This document shows, one piece after another, positions 1 to 6,512 of a stretch of 23,186 bases of DNA. The stretch is from a virus: the IMG/VR virus record IMGVR_UViG_3300015360_000207, positions 1 through 23,186 of that record. The stretch is one strand, 5' to 3'. A model generated the notes under the pieces. The model was not told the DNA's origin. It ran no database searches and was given only the letters and a program-made list of their open reading frames with translations. A program made the position numbers and the translations under genes. The first letter of the stretch is position 1, and each line of letters opens with the position of its first letter.

Positions 1-11
1 GGAGGAATAAT
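1..11 (+). promoter_or_regulatory. Shine-Dalgarno site of the first gene
   Basis: GGAGGA at 1-6 lies five bases before the ATG at 12, ideal spacing for a ribosome binding site. It fixes the start of the first gene and contrasts with the next two genes, which have none. Confidence 0.7.
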
Positions 12-320
12 ATGAAAAAACTAACTAAATACTATTTCCATATCCACCACGAAGTACTGGTGGAGGCATTAACTGAACCTTTAAAAAATAGGATTAGATA
101 CATTAAGGGGAATAAACCAAAGGATGAGATTGAGTTAAGGTTAAGGCTTATCAAACCTGTCAAGGGTAAGTTACCTAGTGAGTTTATTAAAGCAGACCAA
201 GCAGTGGATAAAGCACTAGAAGATAACATACCAGCTTTTGAGAAGTTACATAAAAAAGAGTGTGGATGTGGGTGGAACGGAAAAACTATCTTTACTAAAG
301 AGAATGGGTTGGAGAAATAA
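12..320 (+). CDS. Small protein of unknown function
   Basis: A 102-residue protein that I do not recognise. It is basic and rich in charged residues, with His-Ile-His-His near residues 10-13 and a Cys-Gly-Cys-Gly cluster near residues 84-87 that could bind metal, although four well-placed ligands are not obvious. I see no signal peptide or membrane segment. The start is well supported by GGAGGA five bases upstream. It sits just upstream of two other small genes and the terminase, a place where phages often carry small packaging-associated or late regulatory proteins, but nothing in the sequence ties it to such a role. Confidence 0.65.
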   Translation: MKKLTKYYFHIHHEVLVEALTEPLKNRIRYIKGNKPKDEIELRLRLIKPVKGKLPSEFIKADQAVDKALEDNIPAFEKLHKKECGCGWNGKTIFTKENGLEK

Positions 321-336
321 CCTTTACTTATATGAA
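319..336 (+). repeat. Start-site motif, copy 1
   Basis: This 18-nt block spans the end of the upstream stop codon, CCTTTACTTAT and ATGAA. It is repeated exactly at 496-513. It covers the start codon of the 332 gene and contains no Shine-Dalgarno sequence. Confidence 0.6.
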
Positions 337-496
337 AAAACTAAAAGAAGAAATATGTCAACATATATGGTTAGATTCTTTATTTGGGGAAGTATATTGC
401 AGGGATTGTGGGGATTATAGGGAATTGAGACCAAGAGAAATACTTTACAGAAGAATTATGACTCGTGAAGGATATGCCTACGAGCCAGTTAATTAA
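332..496 (+). CDS. Very small Cys-containing protein of unknown function
   Basis: A 54-residue reading frame, short enough to be overlooked. The translation starts MKKLKEEICQHIW and contains VYCRDCGDY near residues 21-29, a Cys-x-x-Cys pair, with one further Cys at residue 9. This could be half of a zinc site, or the site of a dimer. The start is supported by the 18-nt block shared with the next gene's start and by its position 11 bases after the previous stop. It ends 12 bases before the next start, so the spacing is that of a compact operon. Function is unknown. Confidence 0.6.
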   Translation: MKKLKEEICQHIWLDSLFGEVYCRDCGDYRELRPREILYRRIMTREGYAYEPVN

Positions 497-513
497 ACCT
501 TTACTTATATGAA
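496..513 (+). repeat. Start-site motif, copy 2
   Basis: Exact second copy of the 18-nt block at 319-336, again overlapping an upstream stop codon (494-496) and covering the ATG at 509. Two exact copies at two successive gene starts suggest a shared translation or transcription signal, or duplication of a start region. Confidence 0.6.
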
Positions 514-934
514 CAACAAATATATTACGAAAAGATTAGAGGAGTTTGAGAAGAATGTTGATTTAATAGAAGACTTAATTAAAGTCGTTTCTGACACTGA
601 TGTCTTAGATACAGAAGATGTCGAAAACTATTACAGAGATGCAGATAGAATTATAAATGGTTCTGCCATAGACAATGCGTGGGAAGCATTGAGATTAAAA
701 GGAAAATTAAAGGAACTTTTCGCCGACTCAATCCAACAAGCAGTAGCAGAAGATAGGGAAGATACAGAACAAAGGGTAATTGAGGAGATACACAAAGCAT
801 TTATTGAAAATTATAGAGGAGCAGGTGAAGTGTGGATTCCTTATGTATCAGATGATGAATGCACTGAAAAAGAAGAGCTAGAAGCTGTTGAGGCTGAATG
901 GCAAGGAGTATTAGCCAACATCACTAAGAAATAG
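509..934 (+). CDS. Acidic helical protein of unknown function
   Basis: A 141-residue, strongly acidic protein, rich in Glu, Asp and Lys with few aromatic residues, which reads as mostly alpha-helical. It contains one Cys and no recognisable enzyme motif. It ends two bases before the small terminase start, so it is probably co-expressed with the packaging genes. The ATG at 509 is preceded by the repeated CCTTTACTTAT block rather than a Shine-Dalgarno sequence. I cannot assign a function. Confidence 0.65.
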   Translation: MNNKYITKRLEEFEKNVDLIEDLIKVVSDTDVLDTEDVENYYRDADRIINGSAIDNAWEALRLKGKLKELFADSIQQAVAEDREDTEQRVIEEIHKAFIENYRGAGEVWIPYVSDDECTEKEELEAVEAEWQGVLANITKK

Positions 935-936
935 AT

Positions 937-1296
937 ATGGGAAAAGCATTACAACAAATACAACAACTTAAAAAGGACAAGTTTGTTGAGGCATATAAAA
1001 CCACTAATGGAAATATTACTGATAGTGCACAAATAGCAGTAATTGATAGAACGACTTACTATCGCTGGTTAGAAGATGACAAATCATTTGCTATGCAAAT
1101 ACTTGATAGTGAAGCTGATTTGAATGACTCAATAAGACAGGTGCTAATTAGCAAAGCAGCAGAGGGGGACATGACAGCAGTAATATTTTACTTAAAGAAT
1201 AGACACCCTGACTTCAAGCAACAACCCACTACCCTTATTCAAAATAACTTTGGGGAGCATGCAAAGCAACAGATAGACAAATATACCAATGAGTAA
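937..1296 (+). CDS. terS: Probable small terminase subunit
   Basis: A 119-residue protein whose first 60 residues look like a helix-turn-helix domain: an aromatic helix (DKFVEAYKTTNG), then ITDSAQIAVIDRTTYYRWLE. This 'do not complete, act on next unit' domain is typical of phage small terminases, which recognise the packaging site and bring the large subunit to the DNA. The middle (SIRQVLISKAAEGDMTAVIFYLK) also matches what I know of this family, where an 'A-x-x-G-x-x-x-A-x-x-x-x-L-K' helix follows the HTH. Its position fits: the next gene is the large terminase and overlaps it by 8 bases, so the two are likely translationally coupled. The family call rests on pattern and context, not a search. 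Confidence 0.8.
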   Translation: MGKALQQIQQLKKDKFVEAYKTTNGNITDSAQIAVIDRTTYYRWLEDDKSFAMQILDSEADLNDSIRQVLISKAAEGDMTAVIFYLKNRHPDFKQQPTTLIQNNFGEHAKQQIDKYTNE

Positions 1297-3560
1297 GTTC
1301 AATTACGAGTTATTTATTAAAGATAACTTTAAAATTATTAACAAAGAGCAAAACGAAGTGCCTTTTGTTCTTAACACTATCCAGCACCAGTATTTATTCA
1401 ATGATATGAGTGGTCATGATGTAATACTTAAAGCACGTCAACAAGGGTTTTCATCAGTTATTCTTGCAATATTTACAGCTGACTTTATCTTAAAACAAAA
1501 CTCAGTTAATTATGTGGTTGCAGACATTGATGATAATGCAACGGACTTGTTGCAAAGAGTTAAGTATTTCATTAAAGCATACGAACAGGTCACAGGTGTT
1601 AAAGTGCCTTTGAAATATAATTCAAAGTCAGAGCTTGTTAATGAGGCAATGAATAGCACCTACAAGATTGGAACAGCTAAGAATGCAGAGTTTGGTAGGT
1701 CAAAGACTATAACAAATCTACATCTATCAGAATTTGCATTCTACCCTAATCCCAAGAATATTATAGCTGGAGCTGGACAAGCAGTAGTTGAGAATGGAAG
1801 GCTTATTATCGAAACAACTGCAAATGGATTCAATGAATTTAAAACTTATTGGGATGATTCGGTTATGGGTGAATCAACATCTAAGCCTTTATTTTATAAG
1901 GCATCTGACTTTTACTCTCAAGAGTTTTTAGAGCGAAAGAAAAAAGAACTTAAAGAGAGATTTCCCCAAGAGTATCCTGAGACAGCTGAGGAAGCATTCT
2001 TAACTTCAGGGGATTTGTATTTTGATGCAATAGCACTAAAGCATTACAACGATAACAGTATGGAATTTATGAGGGAGGGCCAAATCTATCTTTAGACAAT
2101 ATCGTAAAATTGAGAAGGGTGAGTTCTTTGTTATCTTTGCAGATACCTCAGCTGGAATGGGGGATTATTGTGCAGTACAATTTCTATCTAAGACTAGAAT
2201 TGATGTACCCCTCGTATACCATTCAAAAGGAATTGCAACAATAATGACAAATGATATATTTCCAGTAATTGAGAAGATACACGACATTACGGGAGTAAAA
2301 CCAGTAGTGGCCTATGAGCGCAATAATGGGGGCGTATTTGAGTTGGAGAGGTTATCTGCTATGAATAGACTCTCAAAGTATAAAATCTTTGAAATGCGTA
2401 ACTCAGGGCGCACAGAGAACCCTGAACCAACGAAGATCGGGTATGATACTAATACCGCAACTAGACCCAAGATGTTAACTGATCTTAAAGACGCAATAGA
2501 TAATAAACTCCTAGGGGTATATGACAAGATAACAATTACCGAGTTGTATTCTTTTGTTCTAGTACAAACCACATCAACCATTAAGGCACAAGCGGAGAAA
2601 GGTGCACATGACGATTTGTGTTTTGTAGCAGGAACTAAAGTATTAACAGATAAAGGTCAAATCCCCATTGAAAAGATTAAAATTGGAGATTTAGTAATGA
2701 CTAGAAAAGGATATCAACCAGTCATGGCAACAGGGAAGAGAAGCGCAAAAGTAATTTACAATAAATATCTAAATTTAATAGGAACTTCTAACCATCCGGT
2801 TATAACTATGAAGGGCAATATTCCATTGCAATCAGTCAAGGTCAATGATAACATATACATATGGAACGAGAAACTATCAACTATAGAGGAAAGAACTATC
2901 ATAGATACCCCCAGTCTAATAGACGACAACTGCGTGTCTACTTCTGGCGACACGATAAGTGGAAAGAGCCACCATTTTCCTTACATAGGCAGATCTTTAT
3001 TGATAACTTTGGAGAGATACCTGAGGGATATGTTATTCACCACAAAGACGAGAATCCACTTAATAATGAGCCCGAAAATTTGGAGACTATATCTAGACAA
3101 ATCCATATGCGGAATCACCTGCTTACTCCAAAGAGGAGGGCTATTTCTATTGCAAACGGTAATAGGCAAGCAGGCAGATTGGTTAAGCAACTTGCAGATT
3201 GGAGACAAAATAATCCTGAATTGGCAAGGAGTATCTATCAAGAGAATGGAAGAAATCAAAAAGATAAAGCAACTAAAGTGCTTGCAGATTGGAGACAAAA
3301 TAATCCTGAGAAAGCAAGACTTATGCAACAGGAGAATGGAAGAAGGAACGCGTCTAAGTATAGGTCAAAGCAAACGGGTCGTTTTCAATCTCAAAGTAGC
3401 TAATACCCCTGAATACTTTGCAAATAATATTCTTGTTCACAACTGTATGTCTTTGGCTGGCGCATGGCAGCTGTATCAATTATGCTCGCAACCATCACAA
3501 CCCGTACATAGCTCTGACTTGCCACAATTTAAAGCCCGTGATAGTGTAATTGGCATATGA
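1289..3560 (+). CDS. terL: Large terminase subunit, in two frames and split by an intein
   Basis: This is the motor and nuclease that packages phage DNA into the prohead. The first frame (1289-2095) holds the ATPase domain: a Walker A-like RQQGFSS near residues 50-56, a Walker B-like LHLSEF near 145, and ETTANG near 175-180. It ends at a TAG at 2093-2095. The second frame, entered at 2094, carries the RNase H-like nuclease: ADTSAGMGDY (first catalytic Asp near residue 285), AYERNNGG (Glu near 343), and HDDL near 440. Joining the frames by a +1 step gives the natural sequence GQIYL-RQYRKIEKGE. An ATG at 2157 lies inside the first nuclease motif and would lose its catalytic Asp, so it is not a real start. 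Removing the intein (2619-3443) leaves about 481 residues, a normal length. The frame change could be programmed, an error or a mutation. Confidence 0.9.
2071..2096 (+). other. Candidate +1 ribosomal frameshift site in the terminase
   Basis: The upstream frame reads TAT CTT TAG A at 2087-2096. A +1 slip of the Leu tRNA from CTT (2090-2092) to TTT (2091-2093) lets translation continue at AGA (2094). The release factor 2 gene is known to use TAT CTT TGA C for the same slip. GGAGG at 2074-2078 could act as an internal Shine-Dalgarno stimulator, but it is 11 bases from CTT, whereas the RF2 gene uses a spacing of 3. The downstream frame is closed by TGA at 2070-2072, so the shift must occur between 2073 and 2095. 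Confidence 0.6.
2861..3403 (+). CDS. HNH homing endonuclease nested out of frame in the intein
   Basis: A 180-residue protein read in the frame two bases on from the intein frame, wholly inside the intein. Residues 52-86 have the HNH layout: EIPEGYVIHHKDENPLNN, then PENLE and a closing His pair at 82 and 86. Residues 1-50 (NYHRYPQSNRR, SLHRQIFIDNFG) also fit phage HNH enzymes. Residues 111-130 and 141-160 form a 30-residue direct repeat beginning LADWRQNNPE, perhaps a DNA-binding module like the NUMOD-type repeats of such enzymes. A TAA at 2849-2851 closes this frame upstream, so ATG 2861 is the only normal start; no Shine-Dalgarno sequence precedes it. Such enzymes nick or cut intein-free alleles so that the element spreads by repair. 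Both frames stay open over 540 bases, which suggests selection on both. Confidence 0.82.
   Translation: MERETINYRGKNYHRYPQSNRRQLRVYFWRHDKWKEPPFSLHRQIFIDNFGEIPEGYVIHHKDENPLNNEPENLETISRQIHMRNHLLTPKRRAISIANGNRQAGRLVKQLADWRQNNPELARSIYQENGRNQKDKATKVLADWRQNNPEKARLMQQENGRRNASKYRSKQTGRFQSQSS
3191..3340 (+). repeat. 90-bp direct repeat inside the nested HNH gene
   Basis: Two units at about 3191-3250 and 3281-3340, offset by exactly 90 bases; their first 29 bases are identical and the rest is similar. In the HNH frame each gives LADWRQNNPE...ENGR; in the intein frame each gives LQIGDKII. The unit length is a multiple of three, so duplication kept both frames open. Confidence 0.8.
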
Positions 3561-3781
3561 GTCTAAAACTAACACCCGAAATGGAATCACAGATTGCCCT
3601 CGCTATGAAAGCTAATAAACCGTATTTGCTTGAGATAGAGGATTGGGTACAAGAAGTAAAGGATGGATACATTGAGTTCAAGATTGATGTAAGGTCTGGT
3701 AGGGTTGAGAAGATGACAAGCTTTAAAAGCAAATACTGGATACGGGAGAAAGAGCAAGAAGTTACTCGTAACCCTCTTTGA
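3557..3781 (+). CDS. Small protein of unknown function after the terminase
   Basis: A 74-residue protein whose ATG overlaps the terminase stop codon by four bases (ATGA), so translation is probably coupled to it. It begins MSLKLTPEMESQIALAMK and has a mixed charged, probably alpha/beta composition. There are no Cys clusters, membrane segments or motifs that I know. The first of the repeated promoter modules begins three bases after its stop, so it closes the packaging operon. Function is unknown; by position it may assist packaging. Confidence 0.65.
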   Translation: MSLKLTPEMESQIALAMKANKPYLLEIEDWVQEVKDGYIEFKIDVRSGRVEKMTSFKSKYWIREKEQEVTRNPL

Positions 3782-3783
3782 AT

Positions 3784-3813
3784 TTGACATAAACTCATAG
3801 TTAGCATAATAAT
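3784..3813 (+). promoter_or_regulatory. Late promoter module 1
   Basis: TTGACA at 3784-3789 in the shared block ATTTGACATAAA, with an AT-rich -10 box (TAATAA or AATAAT) near 3807-3813. It is the weakest -10 of the five copies. It faces the portal gene. Confidence 0.7.
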
Positions 3814-3826
3814 TACCTCGCATATT

Positions 3827-3872
3827 CCAGTTACACACTGGCACAGCACGTCAAACTTTGGCGTGTTTTTTT
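3827..3872 (+). terminator. Two-hairpin leader with terminator-like end before the portal gene
   Basis: Hairpin 1 is CCAGT-TACAC-ACTGG (3827-3841). Hairpin 2 (3847-3865) has an 8-bp stem, CACGTCAA with TTTGGCGTG, one G-T pair and a small loop. Seven T residues at 3866-3872 touch the portal ATG at 3873. It has the form of an intrinsic terminator, yet it lies between the promoter and its gene. Confidence 0.75.
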
Positions 3873-5891
3873 ATGGCCAAGTACACCAAAAACCAAGACG
3901 AAGCAAAAATAGCAAAAGAAATTGATGAGCAATTCATCTTTGCTAAACGTTATCTTGATCCTATTCACCAGAAAATGAACCAACAGGAAGAACTGTACCG
4001 TTCATTCATTGATCAGAATAACTATCCCCATGGAGCAAGAGTCTTTGACCCACGTATATTTAGAATCATTGAAACCATAACTCCACGAATGGTAGCAACT
4101 GAGCCTATGGGATCATTCTATCCGGTTGAGGATGGGGATGAGATGACAACTCACATACTTAATGCACTTATCAAGTACGACTGGAGAAGAGCTGATATGT
4201 TCCAGAAGCAAGTAATGTTTATAAAGTCCATGCTTATATTTGGTACTGCATTTGGACGTATTCATTGGGACTTTAGAGAGAAGGAAAAGACACAGATGGT
4301 AGCAAAGAAAATCAATGGGAGATTGGTGTGGTCTCCTGAAAGCAAGAAAAAGATAAACGTAACAGAGTTTGATGGACCTAACTTTGAGGTACTAAATATT
4401 TATGATTGTTTTCCAGATCCAAATGCAACAAACATGGATAACATGAGGTGGTTCATCTACCGAATGTTCAAGACCATTGACGAGTTAAAAGAAGAAAACG
4501 ATGCAAGAGGAGCTGAGTACTGGAAGAACTTAGATGTACTTGAGCAGGCTATAAATGAAAAGAATAAAGATGATAGTCCTGGCAAGCAAGGGGGCAAACC
4601 AAATAATATTCAATACAGGGAACATAGAAGGATAATGTTGGGTACTGAGGATTTAGTAAAACAGGACAACTCAAATCCTGAAATAACAATCTTTGCTAGA
4701 TTTACTCGTGAAGGCTGGTGCTTCTACGCACCTGAGTATGCAGGTCTAGGTACATTCTCAGGCATTATAAGAGAAGTAGAGAATCCATACTTTCATGGTG
4801 AATTACCAATAGTTCATGCAGTTGATTATCCATATCCAGGAGAGTTATACGGTATGGGTGAGATTGAGCCAATTGACCGCATACAACGAGCTATAAACGC
4901 AGTACTTAATCAAAGACTAGATAATGTTCAGCTAACACTTAACACCATGTGGAAGGTTAAAAAAGACGCAGGCGTTGATCTTCATACACTAATATCTGCT
5001 CCAGGTAACATCATTACAACTGACAACATGGATGCTATTGAGGCAGTCCAGACCCCAGATGTAACGGGTGGTACATTCGTACAGACAATGAACTATCTAA
5101 CAAGCGCTATGCAGAATGGGTCGGGTATTACAGACTACACACAAGGAATTAAAGAGGATTCAAATGTTACTAACAACACAGCTACAGGCATAAGGCTTAT
5201 ACAAAATGAGGCTAATGCACAATTCAAACTCAAGATACAGCTCTACTCACATATGGTTGTAATGAGAATTGCAAACCAATGGAAGGACTTGAGGATTCAA
5301 TACACAACTGAAGCACAGAGGTTAAGAATTATGGGAGGGGATCAGGTCAACTACTTACGGGATAACACAAAGTTATCACAAACAGATATGGAGGGCAATC
5401 AAATTGTTCCAGGGGATATGGAAGCACAATCAAAGCTAGAGATTAAATCAGACTCTTTTGCATTCCTAAACTTACTACCAGAAGACCTACAGCCCTCAAT
5501 TGTCGGGGACTACGACTTTGTGCCGATTCTATCAAGCGAACAGCTTAACGATCCTATTATGATGCAGCAAAACTTTATGACAGTGCTTAATCAAATTAAT
5601 ACACCACCATTCAGTCAAGGACTAGCACAACAGCAAAAGATGCTCAACTTTGAGCAGATTGCAAAGGACGCAATAGAAAAGCTTGATATGGGATTAGAGG
5701 CAAAAACATATGTTATTGATATACCTCAAATGCCTCAAATGGGACAACCTGAACAGATGAATGAGGATAACGTAACCGCAACACTAGGAAACGCACAAGA
5801 GCAATTCGGTCAGACTCAAGATCAAATGATGCAACAGCTACAACCTGAACAGATGCAGGAAGGGGGGGAAGTTGGACAACAAGCTTACTAA
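3873..5891 (+). CDS. Portal protein
   Basis: A 672-residue protein with the look of a podovirus/siphovirus portal, the ring at one head vertex through which DNA enters and leaves. Supporting stretches are the N-terminal helical region (KMNQQEELYRSFIDQ), PRIFRIIETITPRMVATEP, the helix RADMFQKQVMFIKSMLIFGTAF and the hallmark VLNIYDCFPDPNATNMD near residues 170-190. A stem-like region (GELYGMGEIEPIDRIQRAIN) follows. The last 70 residues are rich in Gln and Met. ATG 3873 follows a T-run and gives MAKYTKNQDE; a TTG 15 bases earlier lies inside the terminator hairpin and is unlikely. Its place after the terminase and before scaffold and capsid agrees. The family identity is firm; the exact subfamily is not. 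Confidence 0.92.
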   Translation: MAKYTKNQDEAKIAKEIDEQFIFAKRYLDPIHQKMNQQEELYRSFIDQNNYPHGARVFDPRIFRIIETITPRMVATEPMGSFYPVEDGDEMTTHILNALIKYDWRRADMFQKQVMFIKSMLIFGTAFGRIHWDFREKEKTQMVAKKINGRLVWSPESKKKINVTEFDGPNFEVLNIYDCFPDPNATNMDNMRWFIYRMFKTIDELKEENDARGAEYWKNLDVLEQAINEKNKDDSPGKQGGKPNNIQYREHRRIMLGTEDLVKQDNSNPEITIFARFTREGWCFYAPEYAGLGTFSGIIREVENPYFHGELPIVHAVDYPYPGELYGMGEIEPIDRIQRAINAVLNQRLDNVQLTLNTMWKVKKDAGVDLHTLISAPGNIITTDNMDAIEAVQTPDVTGGTFVQTMNYLTSAMQNGSGITDYTQGIKEDSNVTNNTATGIRLIQNEANAQFKLKIQLYSHMVVMRIANQWKDLRIQYTTEAQRLRIMGGDQVNYLRDNTKLSQTDMEGNQIVPGDMEAQSKLEIKSDSFAFLNLLPEDLQPSIVGDYDFVPILSSEQLNDPIMMQQNFMTVLNQINTPPFSQGLAQQQKMLNFEQIAKDAIEKLDMGLEAKTYVIDIPQMPQMGQPEQMNEDNVTATLGNAQEQFGQTQDQMMQQLQPEQMQEGGEVGQQAY

Positions 5892-6153
5892 AGAACAACA
5901 AGATTATCTTAACAAACAACTTACTCTTGGGAGTGAGTATGAGTTGATGGTTAAGACTAAAGGATGGGAGTTTGCAAAGTTATGGTATCAGTCAATGCTA
6001 GGGGATTTTATCAATCAAATTATGAATCAGGATACACGTCCTATATCTGACTTTGAATCACCAAGACAACAACTAATAGGATTTAAAAAGTTTATGGCAC
6101 ATATAGATGGTGCGCTTAAAACACTTGAAGATGAGAGAGCCAAAGAAAATTGA
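5872..6153 (+). CDS. Small protein of unknown function, TTG start
   Basis: A 93-residue protein whose TTG start lies 20 bases inside the portal gene, after a G-rich ribosome binding site (AGGAAGGGGGGGAAG, 5857-5871). That site decides the start; the next ATG is 75 bases on and would remove MDNKLTKEQQDYLNKQ. It is probably helical (KGWEFAKLWYQSMLGDFINQ, then a C-terminal helix rich in Lys and Glu). Small proteins of this kind often sit between portal and scaffold in podovirus-like genomes. I do not know its job. Confidence 0.7.
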   Translation: MDNKLTKEQQDYLNKQLTLGSEYELMVKTKGWEFAKLWYQSMLGDFINQIMNQDTRPISDFESPRQQLIGFKKFMAHIDGALKTLEDERAKEN

Positions 6154-6388
6154 CGAATTACCAAAGTCTGATGATCCTTTTTGGGATGGGGAAAAGATAC
6201 GTCACACACCACAGCAAATAAGTTTGTGTGAGACACATCATCCTAATAGGGTATTTGAACATTCAGGGTACATCAATAGACACGATGGAACTGTTATGTG
6301 TAAGTACTGTCCATGGGGGGCATTACTACCTGGACACTTACGTGTTGAGAATGGAAGGTTAATAGATTTGAACAAAATTGTTAGTTGA
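6131..6388 (+). CDS. Small zinc-ribbon-like protein
   Basis: An 85-residue protein starting MREPKKIDELPKSDD. The pattern SLCETHHPN near residues 32-41, then MCKYCPWGALLPGHLRV near 58-75, gives Cys/His and Cys-x-x-Cys pairs about 25 residues apart, consistent with one zinc site. I recall similar small hypothetical proteins with CPWG and LPG motifs beside portal genes in other phages, but no function. The chosen ATG overlaps the previous gene by 23 bases; an earlier ATG at 6107 in the same frame is possible but would extend the overlap. It ends just before the structured leader of the scaffold gene. Confidence 0.65.
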   Translation: MREPKKIDELPKSDDPFWDGEKIRHTPQQISLCETHHPNRVFEHSGYINRHDGTVMCKYCPWGALLPGHLRVENGRLIDLNKIVS

Positions 6389-6512
6389 GAGTTGGGTATA
6401 TCGGAAAGTATCCAACTCCCAGCAAATACTGGCGTTCTAGGTCCGTAAACCTTGCAATTTGAACAGGGAGTTTCTGGGTATCTTAAAACCCTGCAGAAAG
6501 GAGGTGAATGAC
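6389..6512 (+). promoter_or_regulatory. Structured leader of the scaffold and capsid genes
   Basis: This 124-bp gap has three possible hairpins. The first is a 10-bp stem, GAGTTGGGTA (6389-6398) with TATCCAACTC (6409-6418). The second is CCAG-loop-CTGG (6419-6432). The third pairs CAGGG near 6464 with CCCTG near 6489. None is followed by a T-run, so none is a standard terminator. A strong ribosome site, AAAGGAGGTGA at 6498-6508, precedes the ATG at 6513. I find no good sigma-70 promoter here. It may be an RNA processing or stability element before the most highly expressed virion genes. Confidence 0.45.

Larger units (their letters stand above)
2619..3443 (+). other. Intein inserted in the large terminase nuclease motif
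   Basis: A 275-residue protein-splicing element in the second terminase frame. It starts with Cys in CFVAGTKV (block A), has GTSNHPV with the expected Thr-x-x-His (block B) near residues 54-60, and ends with VANTPEYFANNILVHN followed by Cys as the first residue of the downstream flank. All residues needed for standard splicing (Cys1, Thr/His, penultimate His, terminal Asn, Cys+1) are visible, so it should be active. Splicing joins HDDL to CMSLAGAW, restoring the third catalytic motif of the nuclease. The insertion is thus exactly at an active-site motif, a known preference of inteins. The middle, about residues 82-262, does not look like a homing endonuclease in this frame; the endonuclease is in another frame over the same bases. 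Confidence 0.92.

Noticed and set aside
238-420. Open frame overlapping the first two genes
   Set aside because: It overlaps both the 12-320 gene and the 332-496 gene in another frame and has no ribosome site; the 332 gene has the repeated start block.
2093-2095. Readthrough of the TAG to join the two terminase frames
   Set aside because: After the TAG the same frame meets TAA within four codons and does not reach the nuclease sequence; only a +1 step does.
2157-2159. ATG 2157 as the start of a separate nuclease gene
   Set aside because: It lies inside DTSAGMGDY and would cut off the first catalytic Asp and the preceding beta-strand; upstream codons in the same frame continue the family sequence.
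2981-3328. Reverse-strand open frame across the intein
   Set aside because: No recognisable motif, no ribosome site, and opposite to every other gene; best seen as a shadow of the two overlapping + frames.
3858-3872. Upstream TTG start for the portal gene (also similar upstream starts at 13413 and 16976)
   Set aside because: These starts lie within terminator hairpins or their T-runs; the ATG after the T-run gives normal N-termini and is consistent over the modules.
6459-6512. ATG 6459 as the scaffold start
   Set aside because: It would translate through the leader hairpins and the strong ribosome site; ATG 6513 has ideal spacing from AAAGGAGGTGA.
6389-6512. A tRNA gene or sigma-70 promoter in the scaffold leader
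   Set aside because: No T-loop or anticodon arm can be drawn, and the only TTGAAC has no -10 box at 16-18 bases.
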